Positions 16,159 through 24,586 of a stretch of 39,407 nucleotides of DNA are shown piece by piece; positions within the stretch are counted from its first letter, which is position 1; the number at the start of each line of letters is the position of its first letter. Below the pieces are notes generated by a model. The model saw nothing but the letters and a program-made list of their open reading frames with translations, did not search any database and had not been told where the DNA came from. Source of the stretch: Campylobacter majalis (lineage in GTDB: Bacteria; Campylobacterota; Campylobacteria; Campylobacterales; Campylobacteraceae); NCBI RefSeq assembly GCF_905120465.1, contig NZ_CAJHOF010000019.1:1-39407 (forward strand), given 5' to 3'. The position numbers and the translations under genes are program-made.

Positions 16159-16576
16159 TGGCATTTTATCATTTGTCACCTTTCTTTTAATCTGCACTGT
16201 TATTGGCACAATTGCAAATATAAGGCAAAAAGTTCTGATTTATTCACAGGTGGAGCAAACCTGCTTTATTGCGTCATTCCAGCGTTTGTTGGTGCGTTTT
16301 TTCTATTTATGTTTTTATTGGTTTCGTTCGAAGGCTTCAGTGGTGCCAATGAATTTTTATTTCAAGCTTCGCTTGGACTTTTTGCCTTTTTCTCGCTGTT
16401 TGTCGCTACTAACGCTGCAAAATACAATGATGGGTTTTATCATCATTGTTTCGATCACAGCAATTGTCCTAGCTTAGTCAGTCGTGCTTTTAAAAACTTC
16501 ATTTTTTGGCGAAATTACTGATTTTTTATTTGCTTACGAATATAATGAACGAGACAAAGAAGAATCGCAAGGATAA
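16158..16576 (+). pseudogene. Membrane protein remnant with several frameshifts
   Basis: An ATG overlapping the NTPase stop begins MAFYHLSP. Coding sense then hops frames: LLICTVIGTIANIRQK, next DLFTGGANLLYCVIPAFVG through LFVATNAAKYNDGF, then IIIVSITAIVLA. After a TAG it continues SVVLLKTSFFGEITDFLFAYEYNERDKEESQG to a TAA at 16576. At least three frameshifts and one nonsense codon (possibly CAG to TAG) separate these pieces. Joined, they would make a protein of about 138 residues with three or four membrane helices and a charged tail. I do not recognise the family. It belongs with the upstream NTPase. Confidence 0.6.
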
Positions 16577-16620
16577 CAAGCAAAATAGCCAAAATTTATG
16601 TGTTAGAAAATATAAAAAGC

Positions 16621-16637
16621 GGGGCAAACCTCGCCCC
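16621..16637 (-). terminator. Terminator after the cytochrome c peroxidase gene
   Basis: GGGGC and GCCCC with a seven-base loop form the stem. On the minus strand it is followed by GCTTTTTATATTTT, a good T-run. It lies just beyond the peroxidase stop at 16643. Confidence 0.8.
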
Positions 16638-16642
16638 AAAAT

Positions 16643-17677
16643 TTAATAATCAAGCTCTGGCTTTGATGTTTTGTCGGTTGAAGCAGGAAACATCGGATAT
16701 TCAACCTTTGGCATATCGCCTGTTAGTGAATTTAAAAATGTTACCATATCATTTGCTTCTTTGTCATTTATCTCTATGCCAAGTTGCACACTTCCCATGG
16801 TTTTTACAGCATCTTTTAGTGACCATATCGCACCGTTATGAAAATACGGAGCAGTTAGCTCGATATTGCGAAGTGTAGGCGTTTTTACCATGCCGTTTGC
16901 ATCGCCCTTAAAGTCGCCGACATTTGCAAATTGATATTTTGCCGCCACTTCAAACGGCTGTAGAGTTCCGCCTAAATTTACACCGTTATGACAGGCTGCA
17001 CAGCCTTTATCTAAGAATAATTTAAGTCCTGCCTTTTCGTTAGAATTTAGTGCATTTGTGTCGCCCTCTAAGAATTTATCAAAACGTGAAGGCGTTACTA
17101 AAGTTCGCTCAAAAATTCCAATCGCAGTCGTAACTAGATCAAATGTAATCTCGCTATTAAAGGCAGTTTTAAACTCATCAACATAGGCTGGGATTGATTT
17201 AAGTCGCTCTACAACAAGTTCTGGTGTGCTAGCCATTTCAGGCAAAGCAGTCATCGGACCAGCAGCTTGTGCGGCTAAGTGAGCAGCACGTCCATCCCAA
17301 AACTGAACTGAGTTAAAGACTGAGTTATAAACGGTTGGAGCATTGATGTGGTGTGGGTTTGGTGCCCATTTATGTCCTGTTGATGCTGGCACGCCGTCAG
17401 TGCCACCAAGACCTAGATTGTGACAGGTGTTACAGCTGATGATGCCTGATTTTGATAGACGTGGGTCAAAATATAGGCGTTTGCCAAGCTCATAAGTAGC
17501 CATTGTGGTTGGATACTGCTTTGCGTCTGGGGCGGCGTCGTTTATCATCTGAGTGAGTTTAGCTTGATCGCTTGGAAGTGCGATAATGCCAGCATCTAAT
17601 GCTTCTTTTGCAAGATCACTTGCAAAAAGTGAGCTAGCTAGTACAACTGAGCTAAGAAATAAAAATTTAGCTTTCAT
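16643..17677 (-). CDS. Di-haem cytochrome c peroxidase, periplasmic
   Basis: This enzyme reduces hydrogen peroxide to water in the periplasm with electrons from c-type cytochromes fed by the bc1 complex. The ATG at 17677 is chosen because AAAGGAG lies eight bases upstream and a clean signal peptide follows (MKAKFLFLSSVVLASSLFA, cleavage before SDLAKEAL). In-frame sequence further upstream adds 35 unlikely residues. Of 344 residues, haem sites are CNTCH (about 94) and CAACH (about 238). YFDPRLSKSG before the first site and FHNGAIWSLKDAV near the C-terminus are typical of the CcpA/MauG family. A perfect FNR-type palindrome lies 45-60 nt upstream. Confidence 0.93.
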   Translation of the reverse strand: MKAKFLFLSSVVLASSLFASDLAKEALDAGIIALPSDQAKLTQMINDAAPDAKQYPTTMATYELGKRLYFDPRLSKSGIISCNTCHNLGLGGTDGVPASTGHKWAPNPHHINAPTVYNSVFNSVQFWDGRAAHLAAQAAGPMTALPEMASTPELVVERLKSIPAYVDEFKTAFNSEITFDLVTTAIGIFERTLVTPSRFDKFLEGDTNALNSNEKAGLKLFLDKGCAACHNGVNLGGTLQPFEVAAKYQFANVGDFKGDANGMVKTPTLRNIELTAPYFHNGAIWSLKDAVKTMGSVQLGIEINDKEANDMVTFLNSLTGDMPKVEYPMFPASTDKTSKPELDY

Positions 17678-17721
17678 AAAAATCTCCTTTAAAATAAAAT
17701 TAGATTGTGATTTTAATATAA

Positions 17722-17737
17722 CTTGATTTAAATCAAG
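17722..17737. promoter_or_regulatory. FNR/CRP-family operator upstream of the peroxidase gene
   Basis: CTTGATTTAAATCAAG is a perfect 16-bp palindrome containing TTGAT-N4-ATCAA, the exact FNR consensus. Its centre is 52 nt before the start codon. It suggests oxygen- or electron-acceptor-dependent control by a CRP/FNR-family regulator. The regulator is not in this window. Confidence 0.65.
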
Positions 17738-17803
17738 ATAAATTTTATTATTTGAATAAAAATACTGAATAAAATTTATCATTATTTAAGATAAATTTTA
17801 TCT
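17738..17803. repeat. AT-rich repeated GATAAATTTTA words upstream of the peroxidase gene
   Basis: GATAAATTTTA occurs at 17738-17748 and 17790-17800, with an inverted copy TAAAATTTATC at 17770-17780. The last two face each other across a nine-base spacer. Part of the array overlaps a near-palindrome, AGATAAATTTTATCT, at 17789-17803. It could be a second operator (PerR or Fur type) or an AT-rich hairpin. Confidence 0.35.
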
Positions 17804-18433
17804 GATTTTATAATAAATTTATCTCTAAAAGATCGGTACAAACTATAAGCTATTTTGTGTGTAGATATCAAAAGCATTAGAACTAAAGTTAATATAAATT
17901 TTAAAAATAATAAAAATAAACCCACTCTTTAAGTAAGCTAAAGACATATTATAAATTAAATTTTATCTTTTTGCTATCTAAATTAACGCTCTTTTAAATG
18001 AAATAAGAAATTTGCCTTATTATGTAATTTGTAAAATTTTAAAACAAGCGAAGCGGTGGCGAGTGAAATAAGAAGGGTTTTTGTAAATTAAATAAATTAG
18101 TAACATTTTAGCAAATTTAACAAGCTATTTACTGGTGTCTCTATCTTGTTAATTTAACCACGCAACTAACTTTCATTAAGCCTTATGTTTTAAATAATAT
18201 TATTAATTTAGTTATTTTATAAATTTCAATTTTAAAATAGCAATTTGTGTTGAAAAGGGTCTAAATAATATAAACAAATTTTACAAATAGCAATATAAAG
18301 TATCAGATAAAATAAAATTTTACTTTGTCAAAGCTAAACTTCATAAAATAAACACAAATTTAACCACCACGTAAGCCATATCTTACAAACATGCAAAACA
18401 AATTTACTATTTTGCTATTTTAGATTACAAGCA
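17804..18433. other. Gene-free gap of about 0.63 kb
   Basis: The stretch lies between the peroxidase control region and the flhB stop. I see no gene, RNA or convincing terminator. It is AT-rich on both strands with stops in all frames. Confidence 0.45.
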
Positions 18434-19510
18434 CTATTTTAGTCTGTTTGAGAATTTTTTCTGATTGCCCATATATACAAAGCTTAACACCTCAGCTACC
18501 GCACGAAATAAATTTGCAGGTATGAGTTGATCTACGTCACACATTTTGTATAGTTCTCTTGCAAGTGGGGGGTTTTCTACTATGTCTATGCCATTTTCTG
18601 TAGCAATTTTTCGTATCTGAAGTGCCATTAAATCAACGCCCTTTGCTAGAACTATTGGTGCATTTTCTCTTGTTTTGTCATATCTTAAGGCAATAGCGTA
18701 ATGAGTTGGATTGGTTATGACAACATCGGCTTGTGGCACAGCCGACATCATACGACGACGTCCGGCTTCCATTTGAGCACGACGTATTCGTGCCTTAACC
18801 TGCGGATCTCCTTCCATCTGCTTATATTCATCCTTGACCTCTTGCTTACTCATTCGCAAATCTTTAAAATAATTAAAACGAGTAATAAATAGATCAAAAA
18901 TAGCAATCACTAAAAGCACAATAAGCATCACGCCTACTAAAATCAACATTTTTTCTTTTAGCCACGCAAGTTGATCAAACATAGTGAAAAAAATTGTCGT
19001 TGGAAGCTCTTTGATAAATTGCCAAAAAAAGTAAAATGCTACGCCAAAAACAGCTGCGACTTTGACTATTATTTTGACTGCTTCTATCGCTTTTTTCATA
19101 GAAAATAGATTTTTTAATCCCTTTATTGGATTTATTTTGTTTAGATCTGGCGTAATTGGCTTGGTGGTAAAAATAAAGCCAAATTGCATGATATTTGCCA
19201 TAACACCAGCGATTGCTACACACACACAAATTGGTAAAATCATAAGCAGCACTCTAAACATCGTATTCATAGTGAGCTGATGAAGGACACTTGGTGTTAT
19301 CTCGACGCCAATAAAATTTTGATAATAATGATATAGCGAAATAATTTGATTTCGCATTACGCCAAGCATAAACAAAAGCACAACAATGCCAACAATAAGC
19401 GTTATAAAGCCACTTGTGTCTTGACTTTTTGGGACATTTCCATCTTTTTTGGCATCTTCTATTTTTTTGGAACTAGCTTCTTCGGTTTTCTCTTGGTCAT
19501 CACCCGCCAT
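18434..19510 (-). CDS. flhB: Flagellar export switch protein FlhB
   Basis: This is the membrane component of the flagellar type III export gate that switches substrate specificity from hook to filament proteins. The 358-residue protein has a charged N-terminus (DDQEKTEEASSKKIEDAKK), four membrane helices within residues 30-215, and a cytoplasmic domain with the self-cleavage motif NPTH (near 265) in VVITNPTHYAIALRY. It starts at an ATG with only a weak GAGA-type ribosome binding site. A TATAAT lies about 30 nt upstream. The gene stands alone between two gene-free gaps. Confidence 0.96.
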   Translation of the reverse strand: MAGDDQEKTEEASSKKIEDAKKDGNVPKSQDTSGFITLIVGIVVLLFMLGVMRNQIISLYHYYQNFIGVEITPSVLHQLTMNTMFRVLLMILPICVCVAIAGVMANIMQFGFIFTTKPITPDLNKINPIKGLKNLFSMKKAIEAVKIIVKVAAVFGVAFYFFWQFIKELPTTIFFTMFDQLAWLKEKMLILVGVMLIVLLVIAIFDLFITRFNYFKDLRMSKQEVKDEYKQMEGDPQVKARIRRAQMEAGRRRMMSAVPQADVVITNPTHYAIALRYDKTRENAPIVLAKGVDLMALQIRKIATENGIDIVENPPLARELYKMCDVDQLIPANLFRAVAEVLSFVYMGNQKKFSNRLK

Positions 19511-20273
19511 GCATTCTCGCTTAACTTTTTTGACTTATTATAACAAATTAATATACACCTTAAATACCAAAATGTATTTTAACACTGATTAAAATTTTAA
19601 AATCATACGCAAGATATGCCTTGGTAAATTTTACTTTGCTTATAAAATTTAAATTATAAAAATCTTTACAACTTAAATACAAGCAAAGCACTTTTGCAAA
19701 ACAAAATGTTTCCTTGAAAAACTTTCAATACCGTTTATGTAAATTTCTGTCTAGCACAAACTAACTCTTGCCATGATTTACTCTTAAGTCCATCATATCC
19801 ACGCACAAATTGCACTCTTAACATAGATTACGCCCTATTATAGTCTAAAGCGTCAGGCACGATTTTTGTAAAAATTTATGCGTTATGTATAAAACTCCAA
19901 AGATAGATTGTTTGCCTATACTTCTGTCTCGTTTTAGTTTGCTCTTATTTCCTTTAGCAACTCTTATCAAGCTCTACACTACCGATAATTTTATAAATTT
20001 TAGTCATTTGATATTTGTAAATTTTGCCCCAAAATCATAAAACAGCGATTGATTAAGTTGTGATTTATGTTTAATATTTTACTTGTTAAAGCAGCATTTG
20101 TATCACAGCAAAAATGAAAAATAATTTTTTGATTTTATAAGTGTTTAAAGCACAATTGCTTTGTATTGTTATTTGTAAAAATATTAATAAATAATGGCTC
20201 AGTGATTTTGTATTATAAAAATTTTAATTAGAGTTTATGGCTTGTTAAGTCTTTATATTTTTCATCTTGCCCG
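19511..20273. other. Gene-free gap of about 0.76 kb
   Basis: The left edge holds the flhB promoter; the rest has no recognisable gene on either strand. An AGGCACGATTTTTGTA at 19855-19870 resembles a sigma54 site but lacks the essential GC. A small palindrome AAAGCACAATTGCTTT lies near 20147-20162. Neither is convincing. Confidence 0.45.
19537..19542 (-). promoter_or_regulatory. flhB -10 element (TATAAT)
   Basis: The minus strand has TTTGTTATAATAAG, a perfect TATAAT, about 27 nt before the flhB ATG. It fits a housekeeping promoter for an early flagellar gene. Confidence 0.5.
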
Positions 20274-20888
20274 TCAAAATCCATCAAGAAGAATTTGATA
20301 CAATTGCTCAATCTCATCATCTTCTAAATATAAAGTACTTTTATGTTCAAACAAATATTTTATCTTTGATAAATCAAATGCATATGATGATATACAATGT
20401 GTGTGAGCTGGCAAAAATGCCCTAGTTAAACTAACCTGTGAGCTAATTACTTCATCACATAAAAAACACTCAAACTCATTATGTAATCGCCCTTCATGCT
20501 CTAAAATCCTAACATAGCTCTCCAAAATAAGACGTTTGGCATTTTGTTTTAATAGTCTTGACGCACAAAAATCAAGTTCGTTAAAATATATCTCATCAAC
20601 ATTATCAACATCTTTTAAGTGATCGTAAAGTAGTCTTATAAATTGTTGCCAAATAATTAATTTATCACGATCAGTAAGCCAAGAAAAGCCAAGATGAAGA
20701 ATATTTCTAAGATGTGGCAAAAACTGAGTGTTGCTTATAAGCTCAAAATCAATCTTATACCCCATCATAATAACAGCATGTCTGGCACCATAAAAGCGAT
20801 ACGATTTTACAACATGTTCGTTTGTAAGTATATAGACGATTAAATCCTCGTCTTTAACTTTTTGAATACGAAGTATGTAGCCTTGCAT
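20274..20888 (-). CDS. recO: RecO-family DNA recombination/repair protein
   Basis: This is probably the Campylobacterota form of RecO, which loads RecA on single-stranded DNA in the RecFOR pathway. The 204 residues begin MQGYILRIQKVKDEDLIVYILT, like the RecO oligonucleotide-binding domain (G-x-I-L-x-x-x-x-x-x-E-x-D-x-I). A helical part follows, with a CFLCDE segment that may be half of the zinc site of longer RecO proteins. It is shorter than E. coli RecO (242). The ATG directly abuts the dusB TAG. It is the last gene of the accD-led operon. Assignment rests on the N-terminus and gene order. Confidence 0.7.
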   Translation of the reverse strand: MQGYILRIQKVKDEDLIVYILTNEHVVKSYRFYGARHAVIMMGYKIDFELISNTQFLPHLRNILHLGFSWLTDRDKLIIWQQFIRLLYDHLKDVDNVDEIYFNELDFCASRLLKQNAKRLILESYVRILEHEGRLHNEFECFLCDEVISSQVSLTRAFLPAHTHCISSYAFDLSKIKYLFEHKSTLYLEDDEIEQLYQILLDGF

Positions 20889-21806
20889 CTAAAAAAAACT
20901 AGAAATTTTATCAAAGAATTTATCTTCGTCATTTATGCGATTTATCTCGTCACGAAACACAGCAGCACCATCCATGCCCTTGCTATACTGATGCAAATGC
21001 TTTCTAAATATATTTAAGCCATGCGTTCCATAGTGTGCTATCATCGCCTGGAAATGAGCTATAATAATGCGTTTTTTAGTGTCATTATCCACGCTTTTGC
21101 CATGCTTTATCTCTAAAAATATCCATGGGTTGCCTATACTTGCACGTCCTATCATTAATGCATCGGCTTTTGTCTGTGCCAACACGTCATTTGCATTTTT
21201 TGCATTAATATCTCCATTTGCAACGACTGGAATTTTTACAGTCTCTTTAATCTGCCCTATCGCATCATAATCCACGTTTGCTGTGTAGCCACCAGCCCTA
21301 GTCCTGCCATGCACAGCCACATAATCCACTCCAGCTTCTTCACATGCTTTTGCGACATCGACATGAATTTTGCTATCAAAGCCTAATCTTATTTTGGCAG
21401 TAGTAAGACGCTTATTTGAAGTGTTTTTTATGGTTTGCAAAACCCTTTTTAAAAGATCTAAGTTTTTAAGTAAAGCCGAGCCGCTCTCTTGTCTTACGAC
21501 TTTTGGCACAGGACATCCGCAGTTTAAATCAATGCCATCAATGCCATCAATGCTATTTAAAATTTCAACCGCTTTTTTGACATTTTCTAAATCATTTCCA
21601 GCTATTTGCACGATATACGGTGTCTCGTTACTGGCTTTTTGTATCATTTTTATGCTCTTGGCACTATCATAAGCCAAAGCATTTGCACTTATCATCTCGC
21701 TAATGGTTACATCGCAACCAAATTCTTTTACAACACTTCTTAGCGGCAGGTCCGAAAAACCTGCCAACGGAGCCAAAAATAATGGCTTTTTACCAAAATC
21801 AATCAT
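20889..21806 (-). CDS. dusB: tRNA-dihydrouridine synthase
   Basis: This FMN enzyme reduces uridines in the tRNA D-loop. The 305-residue TIM-barrel protein has LAPLAGFSDLPLRSV near the start, the DLNCGCPVPKVVRQESGSALL region with the catalytic cysteine (near 98-100), VHGRTRAGGY, VVANGDI and ALMIGRA. These are DusB-type features. The ATG overlaps the stop of the upstream membrane-protein gene (ATGA), indicating translational coupling in the operon. Confidence 0.92.
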   Translation of the reverse strand: MIDFGKKPLFLAPLAGFSDLPLRSVVKEFGCDVTISEMISANALAYDSAKSIKMIQKASNETPYIVQIAGNDLENVKKAVEILNSIDGIDGIDLNCGCPVPKVVRQESGSALLKNLDLLKRVLQTIKNTSNKRLTTAKIRLGFDSKIHVDVAKACEEAGVDYVAVHGRTRAGGYTANVDYDAIGQIKETVKIPVVANGDINAKNANDVLAQTKADALMIGRASIGNPWIFLEIKHGKSVDNDTKKRIIIAHFQAMIAHYGTHGLNIFRKHLHQYSKGMDGAAVFRDEINRINDEDKFFDKISSFF

Positions 21807-22804
21807 TTAAAAAATAACGATGATGGTATGCTTTTTGCATTATCTTTTAGATATAAAAGAGTTTTAAATTTCACATGCTCATCTTTATCGTGATTTTGCA
21901 CTATTTCCCTAAGTTCATCAAGCAACACAAGCTCATAAAGCACATACAAATATGCCTCTTCGGCATCTTGATGAGATGCTCTTAGTTTTTCAAACAAAAT
22001 TTTATACGCATCTGGTTTTAGTTTGTTTTTTAGCATTATTGCTGCTTGAGTGTATTGCTTAGCTGAAATTTTGTCATCGTTAAGCAATTCATACATTTCG
22101 TCTGCACTTATGCTAATTTCATCATTTACATATCGCTTTAAAATACACATTGCATCATCACCACTAAGTTTTGCACCGCTTAATTTTTTAATATCTGCAA
22201 AACTTGCATTTTTGATTAATTTTTCATATGCAGCATCATCAACAGCTTCACTAAAACTATCATTTTTAAGAATTTCAAGATAGTAATCTTTTAAATTTTT
22301 AACCTTATTTATCTCATTTTGTATATAAAGCGGATTATCCTTGCTTAACTTATATTTTTTAAGCTCTTCTATATCGCCATTTTGGACATTTTTAACCACA
22401 TTTATAACACTTAAAAGCTCTTCATTTTCGATATTAACATCTTTATTTAAGCCCCATGGAGACATATATTTTGTCACGGCTGACGATAGCTTTTGAGTAT
22501 CGGTTCGGTATTCTTTGTTGCTAGGAAGTGCTAAAAATACCTCTTTTGCATACTCGGCATACAAATCACCATCTTTTTTGATAGCACGCTTAAAATTATA
22601 AAATTTCAAACTATGATATGCAATATGAATAATCGCAAAAAAAGCAAAAATAGCCACAGGCAAAACCATCCAACATGCAATTGGCAAAGTAAATTCATAG
22701 CCTAAAATTTTAAGCGTATAATCGCCCCCCTCAAGCACAAATACTGCCACACCCACCAAGATCATGTATATGATAGCATATACACTAAACCGCCTACTTT
22801 TCAT
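21803..22804 (-). CDS. Membrane-anchored protein of unknown function
   Basis: I do not recognise a characterised family. C. jejuni is recalled to have a hypothetical membrane protein at this place. Of 333 residues, two membrane helices lie near 8-26 and 40-66. The remaining 260 residues are soluble, charged and mainly helical, with short repeated helix pairs (for example DAAYEKLIKNASFADIKKL) that suggest an alpha-solenoid. The two-helix anchor places the helical domain in the cytoplasm or periplasm; topology is not clear. It starts at an ATG behind AAGGAG and is coupled to dusB by an ATGA overlap. Confidence 0.6.
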   Translation of the reverse strand: MKSRRFSVYAIIYMILVGVAVFVLEGGDYTLKILGYEFTLPIACWMVLPVAIFAFFAIIHIAYHSLKFYNFKRAIKKDGDLYAEYAKEVFLALPSNKEYRTDTQKLSSAVTKYMSPWGLNKDVNIENEELLSVINVVKNVQNGDIEELKKYKLSKDNPLYIQNEINKVKNLKDYYLEILKNDSFSEAVDDAAYEKLIKNASFADIKKLSGAKLSGDDAMCILKRYVNDEISISADEMYELLNDDKISAKQYTQAAIMLKNKLKPDAYKILFEKLRASHQDAEEAYLYVLYELVLLDELREIVQNHDKDEHVKFKTLLYLKDNAKSIPSSLFFK

Positions 22805-22815
22805 ATTCGCTCCTT

Positions 22816-23172
22816 TTAGTTTTTGGATGTTTTTTCAACTATCTCTCTACAAGCTATGCAATACCTTGCATGTGGTTTTGCTTTCAGTCTTGCAGGTGCG
22901 ATCTCTTCTTCACACATTTCACATATGCCATATGTTTTATTAAAAATTTTACCAAGCGACCTATCTATCTCAGCTAGTTCAGCTTTTTGCTGTGCTGATA
23001 TGCTCTGCTCTATCAACTCATCAGTATTAATAAGTGCTATATCCATCTCATCACTTGCACCACTGCCACGAAGTGCATGAACCTCGCTTAAAGAGTCTTG
23101 AATGTTTTTCTTGATTTGTATTTTTCTATCTTCTAACATATTTTTAAAAAAATCTAACTCATTTTGTGTCAT
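22816..23172 (-). CDS. dksA: DksA/TraR-family zinc-finger transcription factor
   Basis: This is a DksA-like protein that binds the RNA polymerase secondary channel and adjusts rRNA and stress promoters, with ppGpp in some species. The 118 residues have an N-terminal coiled-coil region. An Asp-x-x-Asp-x-Ala-like tip lies in DEMDIALINTDELIE. The C-terminal zinc finger is CEMC...CIAC. It is shorter than E. coli DksA (151). The ATG follows AAGGATGTAA. It sits between rlmH and the membrane-protein gene in the accD operon. Confidence 0.88.
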   Translation of the reverse strand: MTQNELDFFKNMLEDRKIQIKKNIQDSLSEVHALRGSGASDEMDIALINTDELIEQSISAQQKAELAEIDRSLGKIFNKTYGICEMCEEEIAPARLKAKPHARYCIACREIVEKTSKN

Positions 23173-23180
23173 TTACATCC

Positions 23181-23636
23181 TTATTTATGATATGGGTGAT
23201 TTGCATTTATGCAAAGCCCTCTAAAAATTTGTTCAAATAACATTAGTTTTGCTATCTTATGTGCCATCGTTAATTTGCTTAAACTCACGACTATATCGCC
23301 TTTTTGTCGTAATTTTTCACTAAAACCATAAGCTCCACCGATAAAAAAACTAATCTGAGAATTTTCTCTCAAAATTTTGGCAAACTCAAAACTATTAAGA
23401 TCTTTGCCACGCTCATCTAATACGACACAAAACCCCTTAAATTTTGGCTCATATACATCTTCATATGCCCTATGAGACATCGCTTCAGACACGCTTTGTG
23501 CTTTGGCAATTTTATCATTAAATATCACATTGTCAGTTATTTTAGCATATTTGCTTGACATTTTTATATATTGTTTTATTTCGCTTTCAAAACTATCAGT
23601 CAAGCTTTTTTGTATGCTATATACTAAAATTTCCAC
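23181..23636 (-). CDS. rlmH: 23S rRNA pseudouridine-1915 N3-methyltransferase
   Basis: This SPOUT-class enzyme methylates pseudouridine 1915 in helix 69 of 23S rRNA. The 151 residues show the family features [15 protein letters not shown] (cofactor-binding knot), [23 protein letters not shown] and the C-terminal PYHK. The start is a GTG (GTGGAAATTTTA), since no in-frame ATG precedes it; the ribosome binding site is weak. It lies 10 nt after accD. Confidence 0.92.
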   Translation of the reverse strand: MEILVYSIQKSLTDSFESEIKQYIKMSSKYAKITDNVIFNDKIAKAQSVSEAMSHRAYEDVYEPKFKGFCVVLDERGKDLNSFEFAKILRENSQISFFIGGAYGFSEKLRQKGDIVVSLSKLTMAHKIAKLMLFEQIFRGLCINANHPYHK

Positions 23637-23646
23637 ATCTTACTCG

Positions 23647-24519
23647 CTATATTGCGTAGTCTTGCACGTTTTGATTTGGTTTTTTCATAAGCAACCTTAT
23701 CATATCGCTAATATATCTTTTGTGCTCATTTCTTGGAGCAATAGCATCTATAAGCCCATGCTCTAGTAAAAACTCAGCCTTTTGAAAACCATCAGGCAGA
23801 TCCGCTCCAATAGTTTGCTTTATAACTCTTTGTCCAGCAAATCCAATTAATGCACCAGGTTCAGCCATGATGATGTCTCCAAGCCATGCAAATGATGCTG
23901 ACACACCACCCATAGTAGGATCTGTTAAAACCGATATAAAAGGAACCTTTGCGGCATCCAAGATCTTAAGTGCCGCTGATGTTTTTGACATTTGCATGAG
24001 CGAAAATGTGCTTTCTTGCATCCTTGCTCCACCAGATGCACTCACGATAATCAACGCTTCTTTTTTCTCGGCTGCTCTTTTTATGGCACGGACTATTTTT
24101 TCGCCTTCAACTGAACCAAGAGAGCCACCCATAAAACCAAAATCAAATACAACAAGCTGTATGTTTATGCCGTTACATTTGCCTTCACCGCTTATTACTG
24201 AACTTGTTCTGCCAGTTTTTTCTTCGCCTTCATTTATGCGTTTTTTATATGATTTTTTATCAACAAATTTCAAAGGATCAGTTGGTCTTAAGCCAACATC
24301 AAGCTCGACAAAACTATTTTCATCACATATTAAATTTATTCTATCTTTTGGTTTTAAGCGCATATGATGTCCGCATTTTGGACAAACATTAAATGATGCT
24401 TCAATCTCTTTATAATACATCAAAGCATTACAGCTGTCACATTTTATCCAATGACTTGGTGCTTCATCTGGTTTTGATTGCGTTTTGCGGACTTTTGAAA
24501 ATATATCTAAAAAACTCAT
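23647..24519 (-). CDS. accD: Acetyl-CoA carboxylase carboxyltransferase beta subunit
   Basis: With AccA this subunit transfers the carboxyl group from biotin to acetyl-CoA, making malonyl-CoA for fatty acids. The N-terminal zinc ribbon CDSC...CPKCGHH lies at about 28-52 and is followed by the crotonase-type fold with FGFMGGSLGSVEGEKI, SASGGARMQE and LTDPTMGGVSASFA. Length (290 aa) is normal for the family. It heads a leftward operon accD-rlmH-dksA-membrane protein-dusB-recO, with a TATAAT promoter 28 nt upstream. Confidence 0.96.
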   Translation of the reverse strand: MSFLDIFSKVRKTQSKPDEAPSHWIKCDSCNALMYYKEIEASFNVCPKCGHHMRLKPKDRINLICDENSFVELDVGLRPTDPLKFVDKKSYKKRINEGEEKTGRTSSVISGEGKCNGINIQLVVFDFGFMGGSLGSVEGEKIVRAIKRAAEKKEALIIVSASGGARMQESTFSLMQMSKTSAALKILDAAKVPFISVLTDPTMGGVSASFAWLGDIIMAEPGALIGFAGQRVIKQTIGADLPDGFQKAEFLLEHGLIDAIAPRNEHKRYISDMIRLLMKKPNQNVQDYAI

Positions 24520-24547
24520 TTTTCTACCTAATTTTAAAAGTTAGGCG

Positions 24548-24553
24548 ATTATA
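24548..24553 (-). promoter_or_regulatory. accD operon -10 element (TATAAT)
   Basis: The minus strand has TTTTTTTTAGATATAATCGCC with a perfect TATAAT and a T-run before it. The AGATATAAT core is the same as in the petABC promoter. It lies between the cysQ-like stop and the accD start. Confidence 0.65.
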
Positions 24554-24586
24554 TCTAAAAAAAACATTGATTTTTCTTAGAAGCAA

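Noticed and set aside
16250-16521. Two overlapping small plus-strand genes of 70-75 codons
   Set aside because: They are pieces of one broken membrane-protein gene in alternate frames, and neither has its own ribosome binding site.
18566-18571. G6 run in flhB as a phase-variation switch
   Set aside because: Six bases is too short for frequent slippage and flhB is intact around it. The C6 run near 22726 in the membrane-protein gene was dismissed for the same reason.
19855-19870. Second sigma54-like site (AGGCACGATTTTTGTA)
   Set aside because: The essential GC doublet is GT and the leading T is missing, so it fails the minimal consensus.
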